A DNA stretch of 64,000 bases from a virus. The stretch is taken from positions 1 to 64,000 of the IMG/VR virus record IMGVR_UViG_3300041405_000060. One strand, given 5' to 3'. Below the pieces are notes generated by a model that was not told the DNA's origin, did not search any database, and saw only the letters and a list, made by a program, of their open reading frames with translations. Below are positions 32,834 to 41,255 of the stretch, in pieces. The translations under genes were made by a program, and so were the position numbers. Positions within the stretch are counted from its first letter, which is position 1; each line of letters begins with the position of its first letter.

Positions 32834-34612
32834 ATGGCTAAGCCAGTAACTAAGAAACCAGCAGTGAAGAAACCTGCTACCAAAAAACGTTTTCAAGATG
32901 CAATGGGCTTTCTCGCCTCGATGGAATCTGTAGCCATCGCTGAAGATAAGAACGTATCCGTTGATGCTCCTGTACAGAAGGACGTCAAGGTTGAGATCAC
33001 CGACACTGTAACGCCGAACGAAGAAGTAGGTGCATCGGTATCGAACACTCCAACCAAAGAACTGAAAGACACCACGCAAGACGGTACTGCACAAACCCAA
33101 GACGTTGGTAAAGTGTCAGTTAAAGAAACTACCGACGCTGGTAACGCAGGTGAAGAAGATGCTGTTACTAACAAGACTCCTGATGCTGTATCGGCTGGTG
33201 AGAAAGATCTTACCACTGGCGTTGTTTCTAAAGAAGACGCTATCGAAGCAAATGAAACAGAACACCTCGAGCCAAAAGAAGCCGACGACGCAGTCATGAA
33301 CGTTGAGCAGGCCGTTGAAGAGTTGGAGAACACCGGTATTACCGTTGGTTCTGACAATGCCTTGAATCGTGCTGAAACTGTAGGTAACGACCTAGAGAAC
33401 ATCAACAAAGTAGAAGCCGCTCTGGAACAATACCAGACCATGCTAGTTGGCATGCGTAAAGCTGGTAAGCGCCCTACTCCTGAATTTGCTAAGTCGGTTA
33501 AGATCGCATTAGAATCTCATGACCGTAACTTCTTCCGCCCTGTCGTAACTTCCCTCGAAGATTACTCGCGCCCAGGTAACCATCTGGTTAGCGCTAAAGG
33601 TCTGGAAGCTGCCATTGGTGATAAGCTGAAAGATCTGGGTGCTGCTGCCGGTAACGCTCTGAAGCGACTGCTGGAAATGTTGATCGATGCATGGAACCAC
33701 TTCACTCGTGATACCCCTAAACTGATCGAAGAACTCGACAAGACTATCAAAGCCGTACAAGGCGCTGAACTGTCTGCTGGCGATACTCTGCAGTTCAAAG
33801 GTGGTGCTCGTCTGATGGTCAACGGTAACTTCGTTGGTGATTCGGTTGAGATCGTTAAGAATGTTGAGAAGACTGCACAGCAACTGTTGGTTGAATGGCC
33901 ACAAGCTCTGATCAAACTCGTCAACACTATCGAAGCCAAAGGCAAGTCTGTCGCAGTAGCGAACGAAGATGCTGGTGGTAGCGATGGTATCGAAGATGCC
34001 GCACAAGCTGCTCTGGAAGCAACGTTCTCCCAGTTCACCCAAGTTGATTCCGGTGATGCTCCTTCGTCAATGTCCAACTACCCAATCGTTACCCGTTCTC
34101 CGGTAATGCCTGGTAACAAAGCTATGTTCATTGGTGTACAAGACGGTGGCACTGCTGCTGTTGGTGTTGCACACATGAAACAGTTCATGAAGTTTGACTT
34201 CGCTTCTGTCGGTGACGCTGAAGGCGGTGCTGGTGAAGTTAAGATCCCTTCGAAAGAACGTGCTGTAGCTGCACTGAATGCGGTTAAAGGCATCGTTGCT
34301 AACCTGATCGGTAAAGACACCTCGATGGCTGCTCTGAAGCAACTCGCTAAGACAGTCACTTCTGAGAAAGGCACCAAAGCTGGTGATGTTGTTCAGGGTG
34401 CAATCACTGCAGCTCTGATGCAACACCGGATGTTCATGGGTTATCTGACCTCGTTGGTTAAGTCGTACATCGCTTTCTATGCCCACGTTGCTGGTGAGTC
34501 GACTGGTAAAGGCGTTGCCGTTCGTGAGAACTCTGCAGCTGCTCCTACCGATGGCAAAACCAAAGACCGCACCAAAGAAGCAGATGACGAATCTGTAGTT
34601 TCTGTTCAGTAA
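32834..34612 (+). CDS. Inner-head-like protein with long acidic propeptide
   Basis: A 592-residue protein. A Lys-rich first 20 residues are followed by about 180 very acidic, low-complexity residues, then FAKSVKIALESHDRNFFRPVVTSLEDYSRPG (the shared family segment with ALE and SLE sites), an amphipathic helix with WNHFTRDTPKLIEELDKTI, and a long helical and strand-rich C-terminal part. The design, acidic leader plus conserved site plus mature domain, fits proteins packaged inside phiKZ-type heads and trimmed by the prohead protease at 46183-47013. It is the largest of the four paralogues. DNA binding or ejection functions are possible and untested. Confidence 0.62.
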   Translation: MAKPVTKKPAVKKPATKKRFQDAMGFLASMESVAIAEDKNVSVDAPVQKDVKVEITDTVTPNEEVGASVSNTPTKELKDTTQDGTAQTQDVGKVSVKETTDAGNAGEEDAVTNKTPDAVSAGEKDLTTGVVSKEDAIEANETEHLEPKEADDAVMNVEQAVEELENTGITVGSDNALNRAETVGNDLENINKVEAALEQYQTMLVGMRKAGKRPTPEFAKSVKIALESHDRNFFRPVVTSLEDYSRPGNHLVSAKGLEAAIGDKLKDLGAAAGNALKRLLEMLIDAWNHFTRDTPKLIEELDKTIKAVQGAELSAGDTLQFKGGARLMVNGNFVGDSVEIVKNVEKTAQQLLVEWPQALIKLVNTIEAKGKSVAVANEDAGGSDGIEDAAQAALEATFSQFTQVDSGDAPSSMSNYPIVTRSPVMPGNKAMFIGVQDGGTAAVGVAHMKQFMKFDFASVGDAEGGAGEVKIPSKERAVAALNAVKGIVANLIGKDTSMAALKQLAKTVTSEKGTKAGDVVQGAITAALMQHRMFMGYLTSLVKSYIAFYAHVAGESTGKGVAVRENSAAAPTDGKTKDRTKEADDESVVSVQ

Positions 34613-34621
34613 GGTACTCAC

Positions 34622-35776
34622 ATGACCGATATCACTTTAATTCAGGTTAACGCTGACCTGGCCCGACTGAACCAGTACAATCTGGCTCTCGAAGGTTTTC
34701 GGCGTGTGATGGAAGGTCGTGAAGTTGTTACTGGTCCAACGGCGATGGCAATGCGCATCGCCTTGGAAGATGCTGAAGTCGACCTAAAGGACGACAAAGG
34801 TGTCACAGGTAAAGACCTCGTGACTGGATTCAAGAAGGTAATGGTTACTGTTCGGAATATCATCCAGTGGCTATTGCGTACCATCGGTAAGCTTGTTGAG
34901 AAAATTGGCTTGGGTATGCAGAAGTTGGGTGAGAAAGGCCGTAAGGTCAAACAAGCTATTGCTGCTCTCCCAGAAGAACAACGCTCTGCTTTGGGTAACG
35001 GTGATACAACCGAACTCCCACAAGAAGCATTACAGCCAGAGATGTTGACGATTGAAAGTGAATTCGTTGGTAACGATGTTGAAGCTGTAAACAACGTCAT
35101 TAAGATGGGTGCATGGATCAATGGTGACTTCCCTAAGATGTTTGATTCTATTCTGACATCCGCTGAACAACTGGCACGTAAGCACATGAAGGATGAAACC
35201 TCAGAAGCTTACTTCAAAGCACTTGGTGCTGCCATTGCGTCAGGTATTAAGAAACCGACTGTTCCATTTAGCCCTGAGAGTTATTCGAACGTTGGTTCTC
35301 CTGATCAAACAAACAACACCGTTCCGTTGATGGGTAACCAAGGTCTGACTATTCCCGATGCTCGTGAAGCGTCGATGTTGGATCATAACAACCCAGTTGA
35401 AATGCTACGTAGTTGGTTTGTGTTTACCTTTGGGGAATACAACACCAAGAGCACTGGTAACGTTACTATCCCAGTAGCTGACTTCGCCACCATCACTAAG
35501 ATCTCCGATATGATTAACAAATCTATCGATGAGAATAACGGTGGTGCAAACGATGTGAAGGCTATGATGGATCGTCGAGTTAATGCAGTCAATGCATTGC
35601 TAGATGAAATGACTAAGGGCGGTGGTCCAGGTGCACATGGTGAAATCGCTTTGTCTATCGGTATCATGTTGCAACGTCTGTGTGAATGCATGACCCAAGT
35701 CCATGGTTGGTACTCACGTACACTCAATCAAGAACTTGGTTATCTTGGACAATGCCTTGCGGCTGTTGACAAGTAA
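34622..35776 (+). CDS. Inner-head-like protein, copy without acidic leader
   Basis: A 384-residue protein, ten bases after the previous gene. It lacks a long acidic leader and begins near the family segment (GPTAMAMRIALEDAEVDL). Then follow the amphipathic Trp/Lys helix (VRNIIQWLLRTIGKLVEKIGLGMQKLGEKGRKVKQ) and a C-terminal domain similar in layout to the 592-residue paralogue (IESEFVGNDVEAVNNVIKMGAWINGDFPKMF compares with MVNGNFVGDSVEIVKNVEKTAQQLLVEWPQAL). The pair probably arose by duplication. Ends at a bidirectional terminator. Confidence 0.6.
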   Translation: MTDITLIQVNADLARLNQYNLALEGFRRVMEGREVVTGPTAMAMRIALEDAEVDLKDDKGVTGKDLVTGFKKVMVTVRNIIQWLLRTIGKLVEKIGLGMQKLGEKGRKVKQAIAALPEEQRSALGNGDTTELPQEALQPEMLTIESEFVGNDVEAVNNVIKMGAWINGDFPKMFDSILTSAEQLARKHMKDETSEAYFKALGAAIASGIKKPTVPFSPESYSNVGSPDQTNNTVPLMGNQGLTIPDAREASMLDHNNPVEMLRSWFVFTFGEYNTKSTGNVTIPVADFATITKISDMINKSIDENNGGANDVKAMMDRRVNAVNALLDEMTKGGGPGAHGEIALSIGIMLQRLCECMTQVHGWYSRTLNQELGYLGQCLAAVDK

Positions 35777-35785
35777 CGACATATT

Positions 35786-35811
35786 GGCTTCCCCTAGGGG
35801 AAGCCTTTATG
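35786..35811. terminator. Bidirectional terminator framed by CATA and TATG
   Basis: GGCTTCCC-CTAG-GGGAAGCC with CATA (35780-35783) and TATG (35808-35811), each two bases from the stem, lies between convergent genes. A further TATG is at 35818-35821. The core is the same as at 25650-25669. Confidence 0.85.
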
Positions 35812-35816
35812 CTGTC

Positions 35817-36080
35817 TTATGCTGCACATGTATGTTTGCCGTCGCCGGTAGCTTGGTGATTACACGAGGCACGCATTCCCGCTAATACCACTGGAACGCC
35901 GTTGATCGTAAATAACGCACTACCCTGAACCATCACGGCACTAGCATGTGAACCACTACCGTGACCTGTTACACTAGCGCCTAATGTAGCAATAGGCACA
36001 CCATTGATGGTAGCGATAGCTTGGGTTGGTTGGATAACCCCACCTGCTGTATCAATACCTGCTTTTGAAATACCTGCCAT
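35817..36080 (-). CDS. PAAR-domain spike-tip protein
   Basis: An 87-residue protein with the PAAR layout: paired Gly-rich strand motifs with 'ING.P' turns (IATINGVPIATLGASVTGHGSGSH and LFTINGVPVVLAG), and His/Cys residues (H42, H49, C78, H80, H87-region HTCAA) able to hold the metal ion at the apex. PAAR proteins sharpen the tip of contractile-tail spikes and are normally encoded beside the spike gene, as here. phiKZ has a comparable small PAAR protein next to its spike, as I recall. The gene overlaps the end of the convergent intergenic region by its stop codon. Confidence 0.85.
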   Translation of the reverse strand: MAGISKAGIDTAGGVIQPTQAIATINGVPIATLGASVTGHGSGSHASAVMVQGSALFTINGVPVVLAGMRASCNHQATGDGKHTCAA

Positions 36081-36083
36081 GTA

Positions 36084-36950
36084 TCACCCCACGATTGCGA
36101 AACCACCTGGTGCACGCATTGTAATGCTACCACCGCCAATAGAGACTGTAGGAGCGTTTATAGTGACCGTTGACGAGTCACTGACAACATCGGTCGTCTT
36201 CGTCGTTACCGCCTCTGGTGTGAGCTTGTAGGAGGTCCCACCTACCTTGAACTCAATAGACTCGTTAGCTGACGCTTCGATCTTTTGTTTTTCGAGCTTT
36301 AGGTAAGTGCCATCTGGATTCTTGAGTTGTAGACGGTTATCTTTAGACACGATCTCAAATTCATTACCAATATCATCAGTAATTGTAAACTCGCCTTCTC
36401 CAGTATTAAACTGCATGGTCCAAGCGTAAGGTTCCCCGTTAGCTTTAGACGTACCGATCGTAAAGTGTTTGTCGTGTGCCGATACAGCTAAGTAATAGCA
36501 AGTATTGAAGTCAATACCACCGCCACCAGGATTAGGGGAAGCGTTCCAAGTATAAACAACTGACTCTAATGCCCGTAGACCGTTCTTCATGGCCATAGAG
36601 CGCCAGAAGTATTTGTCCGAGTCACCTAGTCGCCATACTTCAATAAGTTCGTTACGCATTACGTCAGGTGGCGTAGCACGGTTGTCTTCACCTGGATACC
36701 ATTCACATGGCACCGAACGTTCTGCTGTGGTTTTTACTTGATGTGATGCACCAGATGAGTCTTGCCATTCACGAGTTACTTCTTGAGGATTAAAAGTAAT
36801 CTCTCCGTCAGTAGCCATTGCTTTCTCGTTCATAAGAACGTTCAGCATTGTTGAATCGCGGGGTTTGTTTTCTTTTGCTGTACCGATGGAAACCATGCGG
36901 TACTTGGAAGTGGCTTGGCCACTGATTGGGTTGTTTTCAGGCTGTTCCAT
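36084..36950 (-). CDS. Central tail spike (gp5/gpV-like) protein
   Basis: A 288-residue protein. The ATG at 36950 has AAGGA seven bases upstream and is preferred to 36998. The C-terminal 110 residues are a series of short strands ending in regular valine/threonine repeats (GEFTITDDIGNEFEIVSKDN, KLTPEAVTTKTTDVV, STVTINAPTVSIGGGSITM), the pattern of a trimeric triangular beta-helix. The N-terminal 170 residues are strand-rich with CEWYPGEDNRATPPDV and GGGGIDFNTC loops. Together with the PAAR tip encoded three bases downstream it should form the membrane-piercing device of the contractile tail. No lysozyme domain is inserted, unlike T4 gp5. Confidence 0.75.
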   Translation of the reverse strand: MEQPENNPISGQATSKYRMVSIGTAKENKPRDSTMLNVLMNEKAMATDGEITFNPQEVTREWQDSSGASHQVKTTAERSVPCEWYPGEDNRATPPDVMRNELIEVWRLGDSDKYFWRSMAMKNGLRALESVVYTWNASPNPGGGGIDFNTCYYLAVSAHDKHFTIGTSKANGEPYAWTMQFNTGEGEFTITDDIGNEFEIVSKDNRLQLKNPDGTYLKLEKQKIEASANESIEFKVGGTSYKLTPEAVTTKTTDVVSDSSTVTINAPTVSIGGGSITMRAPGGFAIVG

Positions 36951-37031
36951 TTTGATTCCTTGAAGATTATACTCAGCAACCAGATCTAATGTAGACATCA
37001 GCGCTAAGAATAAGGAAGGGGGCTTTTTACT

Positions 37032-39524
37032 GTGTATTTACAGCTAGTTAGGTTAGTGCAATACAAACGATTGATGCTAAAGAACATCCAAAGTTTAGAA
37101 TGGACACCAACAAAGAACCTGATGGTGATCATTGGATCGAACGGTAGCGGTAAATCGTCACTACTTGACGAACTCAGTCCACTACCATCTCATCACTCTC
37201 AATTCGATAAGAATGGGAGTAAGACAGTACACTGCATGCACAAAGGTGCTCAGTATGTATTGAACTCTATATATGACAAAGGTACCGGTCATCACTCGTT
37301 TCTCCGTAATGACGTTGAGCTAAACGAAGGCGGTACTTATCAGATCCAACTTGATCTATGTAAGCAAGAATTCGGTTTGCAACAAGACATTCAAGATCTG
37401 CTTACAGGTCGGACCAAGTTTTCACAATTGGCAGTTAATAAACGTCGTGAATGGCTGACTCGTGCTTCGCCTGTTGATCTGGGTTATGCAATCAATTTGC
37501 TGAACCGAGTTAACGAACAAGCCAAAGCACAGAAGAACGTTATCGATCACATGACGAAACGTTTGGCTAATGAAAACATCGATATGCTCGATGACTCTGA
37601 AATCACCCGACTGCGTCAAGAACGGCAACGATTGACTGATCGGGTTAACACGTTGTTCTTACATCGTAACCCATCGACTAAACGTCAGTTTGCTCATAAC
37701 GGGCAAGCCAAGGAAGATCTGGATGCATTGATTCACGATGCTAAATGGTTGTTGCGTCAGTATCCACGTTTGACGGATAACACACGTGTATTGAACAAAG
37801 GAGAATACAACCAAATCGTTAACCAGCGTTTGGCTAACGTACAGTCGGCACAAGCAGTAATTGATCGACTGTTAGAAGAACTCGAAACCATTCGAGCTAC
37901 CACACCAGCACAGATTGATAAGATCTCGGTTGAAGATCTAGCTGAGTTGAATGAACGCCTTGATCATCACATGGCTCAAGCAGCAGAAAACAATGCTGTA
38001 GTAAAAGCATACCAAGGACAGATCCCTCTGTGCCGTACTGGTTTGTTTGGTGATCAACACGCTCGTTTAGAAGATGCATTTGAACGTGTGTACGGTATTG
38101 TGATGTCTATCCCTAATAACGAAACGGGTGAGATGTCAACATCGATTGCACATAGCAAAAAAGAACTATTGCAAGAACACAAACAAAAGCTGCGCAGCAT
38201 CGAAGAGTTCATTTCTGAAACGATGCGCCGTATCGCTACACTGAAAGGATGTGACCATGTTGAATGCCCAAACTGCAAACACACTTTCGCTCCTGGGGTC
38301 AATCCGAAAGATATACCACAACTTGAAGAAAGATTGCGAAAGGCTTCAGACGCAGAAACTCATTTCCAGCGTGAGATCAAAGCTATCGAGGAATACCTTG
38401 AACGGTACGTTGATTACGCTGGATATGTCCAGCAGTTCCAACAGGTTTCGCGGGACCACCGTGACTACGCACCGGTCTGGGAATGGATTGTCGGTGAAGG
38501 TAGACTATTCCGTTTACCAAAATCCGTGGCCACAGATGTAATTAGTTGGCATACTGCACAACGGGCAATGATCGAAGCAGAGATTCAGATCGAACATGCT
38601 AAGCAACTTGAAGCACGACTGAAAGTAATTGAAGCTATCGACTTCGATGCTGCTGGTTACATGCTGCAACGTGCTGCTGATTTGGAAGCTGAGATCAATG
38701 CTAAGTTGCTGGCGCAGCAGTCTACCCGTGATGCTATCGAAGCATACGTTCACTCAGGTAATGATGTTGACTCGTTCATTAACAAAGTGAATGGTTGCTT
38801 GAGTGCATTTGCAGAATGGCGCGACAAAGCTTTGCAACAAGCTGAATGGTTGTTGGATCAAGCGTTTACGTCTGAGATCGATGCAACTCATCAACAACTG
38901 GCACACGTCGGTAATCGGTTGCGTGAAGCCGAACGTCGGGATACTGAGATTCGTTTGTTGGAAGATACAGTAGCTGACGCTGCTGATGCTCATGTAGACT
39001 TTCAACTGTTGGCTAAAGCCTTGTCACCTAAAGGTGGCTTGATTGGTCAATACATGTTGGGCTTCCTGCAAGGCGTAACAAAACTGGTTAACACTGTGAT
39101 CGAAGATGTATGGACTTACCCAATGGAAGTCTTGCCATCGAAGATGGATCGTGATGATCTCGATTACAAGTTCCCACTCAGTGTTGGTAATGGTGCAGTT
39201 GAACCTACCGATATTGATCTGGGTTCAGACTCACAACGTGAGATCGTTAACTTTGCATTTCGTGTAGCATTGTTGAAGTTCATGGGCTTTGATGACTATC
39301 CATTGATGCTTGATGAATTCGGTCGTACCTTCGATGAACAACACCGAGTTAACCTCGTGCCGTTTATTGGGCGTTTGATTGAACTCGGTCAGTACCAACA
39401 GATCTTCTACATCTCACACTTTCAATCTACACACGGTGCTTTCAACCAAGCAGAGTTCGTAGTGCTTGATCCGACTAACGTAACTGTTCCAGAACAGTAT
39501 AACAAGAACATGGTAATAAAATGA
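37032..39524 (+). CDS. SbcC/Rad50-like ATPase (T4 gp46-type nuclease subunit)
   Basis: An 830-residue protein of SMC/Rad50 layout. N-terminal Walker A IIGSNGSGKSSLLDEL (residues 33-48), long helical arms broken by a zinc hook CPNC (C412, C415), then the C-terminal ABC half: DLGSDSQREIVNFAFR (signature), LMLDEFGRTFDEQH (Walker B, D761-E762) and YISHFQS (His switch). Rad50/SbcC works with an SbcD/Mre11 nuclease in end processing, recombination-dependent replication and genome degradation; no SbcD gene is in this window. The start is a GTG with AAGGAAGGGGG upstream; an ATG at 37074 would cut into the first strand. Confidence 0.88.
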   Translation: MYLQLVRLVQYKRLMLKNIQSLEWTPTKNLMVIIGSNGSGKSSLLDELSPLPSHHSQFDKNGSKTVHCMHKGAQYVLNSIYDKGTGHHSFLRNDVELNEGGTYQIQLDLCKQEFGLQQDIQDLLTGRTKFSQLAVNKRREWLTRASPVDLGYAINLLNRVNEQAKAQKNVIDHMTKRLANENIDMLDDSEITRLRQERQRLTDRVNTLFLHRNPSTKRQFAHNGQAKEDLDALIHDAKWLLRQYPRLTDNTRVLNKGEYNQIVNQRLANVQSAQAVIDRLLEELETIRATTPAQIDKISVEDLAELNERLDHHMAQAAENNAVVKAYQGQIPLCRTGLFGDQHARLEDAFERVYGIVMSIPNNETGEMSTSIAHSKKELLQEHKQKLRSIEEFISETMRRIATLKGCDHVECPNCKHTFAPGVNPKDIPQLEERLRKASDAETHFQREIKAIEEYLERYVDYAGYVQQFQQVSRDHRDYAPVWEWIVGEGRLFRLPKSVATDVISWHTAQRAMIEAEIQIEHAKQLEARLKVIEAIDFDAAGYMLQRAADLEAEINAKLLAQQSTRDAIEAYVHSGNDVDSFINKVNGCLSAFAEWRDKALQQAEWLLDQAFTSEIDATHQQLAHVGNRLREAERRDTEIRLLEDTVADAADAHVDFQLLAKALSPKGGLIGQYMLGFLQGVTKLVNTVIEDVWTYPMEVLPSKMDRDDLDYKFPLSVGNGAVEPTDIDLGSDSQREIVNFAFRVALLKFMGFDDYPLMLDEFGRTFDEQHRVNLVPFIGRLIELGQYQQIFYISHFQSTHGAFNQAEFVVLDPTNVTVPEQYNKNMVIK

Positions 39525-39549
39525 TTGCTGTCGCAATCGTAGTTATAGG

Positions 39550-39572
39550 AGGAGGCCTTTGGGCTTCCTTTT
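39550..39572 (+). terminator. Hairpin terminator with T-run after the SbcC-like gene
   Basis: AGGAGGCC-TTTG-GGCTTCCT (one G-T wobble) followed by TTT. This hairpin has no TATG. The gene downstream is instead preceded by the early-promoter-like element at 39617. Confidence 0.7.
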
Positions 39573-39616
39573 GTCAGCTACGCAAGTTAATGTCATGACT
39601 CCATGAAATCTCAGAT

Positions 39617-39640
39617 CTATATTACTATCTTGGTATATAG
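39617..39640 (+). promoter_or_regulatory. Early-promoter-like element, copy 1
   Basis: CTATATTACTATCTTGGTATATAG contains TATATTAC, which as I recall is the conserved core of phiKZ early promoters used by the injected virion RNA polymerase. Two further copies with the same extended form occur at 40758 and 45389. It lies 18 bases before the start of a small membrane-protein gene. Confidence 0.68.
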
Positions 39641-39657
39641 AAAACAAAAGAGATAAC

Positions 39658-39921
39658 ATGGGCCCTACAACAATAGATTTAATTTTCTTTGTCGTTATGG
39701 CGATAGGAATGCTGCTATTCGGCCTTACGCTTATCGCACCATTCATGATTTACATTGCTACCTGTAACGATGAAGAATCTGAGAAAGAAGCTAACAGGCG
39801 TGCTAGTGCAAAAGTGGCCGCTTGGCTAGTCGGCGCTATTGCCGTCGACTTTGCTATCATGTTAGTAATGGTCATCGCCCATTGGTTGGGTTACATACAT
39901 CTCTACAAGTTAGGCGGGTAA
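39658..39921 (+). CDS. Small two-helix membrane protein, probable early gene
   Basis: An 87-residue protein with two transmembrane helices (about residues 8-34 and 54-76) joined by a charged loop (CNDEESEKEANRRASAKVAA). It is preceded by the early-promoter-like element, so it probably acts soon after infection in the host inner membrane. No family is recognised; small early membrane proteins of phages often change host physiology or block superinfection, which is only a possibility here. Confidence 0.55.
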   Translation: MGPTTIDLIFFVVMAIGMLLFGLTLIAPFMIYIATCNDEESEKEANRRASAKVAAWLVGAIAVDFAIMLVMVIAHWLGYIHLYKLGG

Positions 39922-39925
39922 CAAG

Positions 39926-40339
39926 TTGGAACGCGATTACTTCAAAGAAACACTTCCGGAATACCGTACACCAAAAGCGGCAACAGGCGTGGTTCATCAC
40001 GAGAACCATTCCAGCTGGGTATCATTGTTCCTTTGCTCGAATGACAATTCGATGGATCAGGATCAGTGGTTCTTCGCAGTTCAAGTTGTTCATTGCGAGA
40101 AGGACGATCCTTCCCGAGTCCTCAAGACTGAAGTTCACTTCTATCTGGACGAACGCGATGCATGGTTGTTCCGTGCAAAACAAATGGGTAGCGATAAAGT
40201 ACACTTCGTTGACTACCAACAGGTACTTACTCAAGAAGGTCGCGTTGCTGAAGTCGGCACTATCAGAGAACAAGATTTCCGTGACCGCTCTGTGTGGGAT
40301 GGTCATACGCTACAAGAAATTCGCAACCTGAAAGCCTGA
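39926..40339 (+). CDS. Unknown early protein (TTG start)
   Basis: A 137-residue soluble protein. The best start is TTG at 39926 with AGGCGGG upstream, only four bases after the previous stop; no early in-frame ATG exists that would keep the conserved-looking N-terminus. It is strand-rich (QWFFAVQVVHCEKDDPSRVLKTEVHFYLDERD) and acidic, with no enzyme motif seen. It belongs to the early operon started by the element at 39617. Confidence 0.48.
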   Translation: MERDYFKETLPEYRTPKAATGVVHHENHSSWVSLFLCSNDNSMDQDQWFFAVQVVHCEKDDPSRVLKTEVHFYLDERDAWLFRAKQMGSDKVHFVDYQQVLTQEGRVAEVGTIREQDFRDRSVWDGHTLQEIRNLKA

Positions 40340-40346
40340 GGTAATA

Positions 40347-40529
40347 ATGTTGAAAGGCCACTCCACTGAAAAACTAGAACTGCTCACAGAATGCGCTGCA
40401 CGCATCGCCCGTGACAATCCGGCAGTAATGGAACGCATCACATCTTTCGAGATGTCGTGGTCTACAGTTGACGGCGTTGTTGTTCCAAGCGTACGCATGC
40501 AATTCAAAAATGACCCCAAGGTAATTTGA
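40347..40529 (+). CDS. Small protein, tandem paralogue A
   Basis: A 60-residue protein. HSTEKLELLTECAARIARDNPAVMERITSFEMSW..VDGVVVPSVRMQF matches the next gene nearly end to end (KSTDKLALLTQTAQRALAADPKLLDKLHSVSVSW..VGDVAVPSIRIEF). A helix pair followed by two strands is predicted by eye. Function unknown. The duplication and the early operon context suggest a dosage-sensitive or diversifying host-takeover factor, which is inference only. Confidence 0.55.
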   Translation: MLKGHSTEKLELLTECAARIARDNPAVMERITSFEMSWSTVDGVVVPSVRMQFKNDPKVI

Positions 40530-40532
40530 AAA

Positions 40533-40739
40533 ATGATGGTTGAAAGTAAATCGACAGACAAGCTGGCACTCCTGACCCAAACTGCACAGCGTGCTTTGGC
40601 GGCAGATCCTAAGCTTCTGGATAAGTTGCATTCGGTTTCAGTGAGCTGGTCTGAAGTAGGGGACGTAGCCGTTCCTAGCATCCGTATTGAATTTCACAAA
40701 CCAACTCCTAGTCTTCCTACTGGTGGCATCGTAGGTTGA
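40533..40739 (+). CDS. Small protein, tandem paralogue B
   Basis: A 68-residue protein, three bases after its paralogue, with AAGG before the ATG. Same layout as copy A, plus a Pro-rich tail (KPTPSLPTGGIVG). Unknown function. That both copies keep the strand pattern SxSWS-x-V-x-V-P-S-(I/V)-R argues that both are functional. Confidence 0.55.
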   Translation: MMVESKSTDKLALLTQTAQRALAADPKLLDKLHSVSVSWSEVGDVAVPSIRIEFHKPTPSLPTGGIVG

Positions 40740-40757
40740 TTTAAAACTTTTATACAG

Positions 40758-40780
40758 CTATATTACTATCTTGAGTATAG
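40758..40780 (+). promoter_or_regulatory. Early-promoter-like element, copy 2
   Basis: CTATATTACTATCTTGAGTATAG, differing from copy 1 only in the last half. It is preceded by an AAAACTTTTA stretch also seen before copy 3 (AAACCTTTTA). It lies 23 bases before the next gene start. Confidence 0.68.
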
Positions 40781-40802
40781 CCCAGGAAAAGGATGCATCG
40801 TA

Positions 40803-41051
40803 GTGCTTGAGTTCTACAATTCGTTAGACACGATTTTCCAAGTCACCATCGTTGTGTGGCTTATCGCACTGTTCCTTAAATGGGGTGGTGGATTTGTGGT
40901 TGGTATTCTGACCCTGATTGTGGCATGCTTCAGTACGACCGCGGCAGTTATTGTCGCAGCTATTACTGGTGTATTTACGCTCGTATTGTACGCCACCCTA
41001 GCGGTGTGTACGATGTGGTCGATAGTAAAACTGTTCTTCATCCTAATCTAA
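40803..41051 (+). CDS. Small hydrophobic membrane protein, probable early gene
   Basis: An 82-residue, almost wholly hydrophobic protein with two or three transmembrane helices (FQVTIVVWLIALFL, FVVGILTLIVACFSTTAAVIVAAITGVF, VLYATLAVCTMWSIVKLFF). The start is a GTG after AAAAGGATGCATCGTA; an ATG inside the ribosome site is out of frame. It directly follows early-promoter copy 2. The function is unknown. Confidence 0.52.
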   Translation: MLEFYNSLDTIFQVTIVVWLIALFLKWGGGFVVGILTLIVACFSTTAAVIVAAITGVFTLVLYATLAVCTMWSIVKLFFILI

Positions 41052-41061
41052 GGAATTGATC

Positions 41062-41229
41062 ATGGCGACTATTCGTTTTGGCAAAGTCTCGTTTAACCCG
41101 AAAACCGGCAAAGTCAATATCGATCGTCGCACGATCAAGAAGACCGACCCAACCTGGCATCATCTGGCATATATCGCAATTGGTGTTGTAGCCACTGCGG
41201 TAGCTGTTGATTATCTGCGCAACAAATAA
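41062..41229 (+). CDS. Very small membrane-anchored protein
   Basis: A 55-residue protein with a good ribosome site (AAGGAATTGATC before ATG). A basic N-terminal 34 residues (RFGKVSFNPKTGKVNIDRR..) precede one C-terminal transmembrane helix (LAYIAIGVVATAVAVDYL). It lies ten bases after the previous early gene. Tail-anchored topology with the basic part in the cytoplasm is predicted. Function unknown. Confidence 0.6.
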   Translation: MATIRFGKVSFNPKTGKVNIDRRTIKKTDPTWHHLAYIAIGVVATAVAVDYLRNK

Positions 41230-41255
41230 CCAAAAAACATTTAGGAGTTAACCGC

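Noticed and set aside
36951-37031. TATAAT on the minus strand upstream of the spike gene, as a host sigma-70 promoter
   Set aside because: No matching -35 box is present at 17 bases, and phiKZ-type phages transcribe with their own polymerases. The hexamer may occur by chance in an AT-rich leader.
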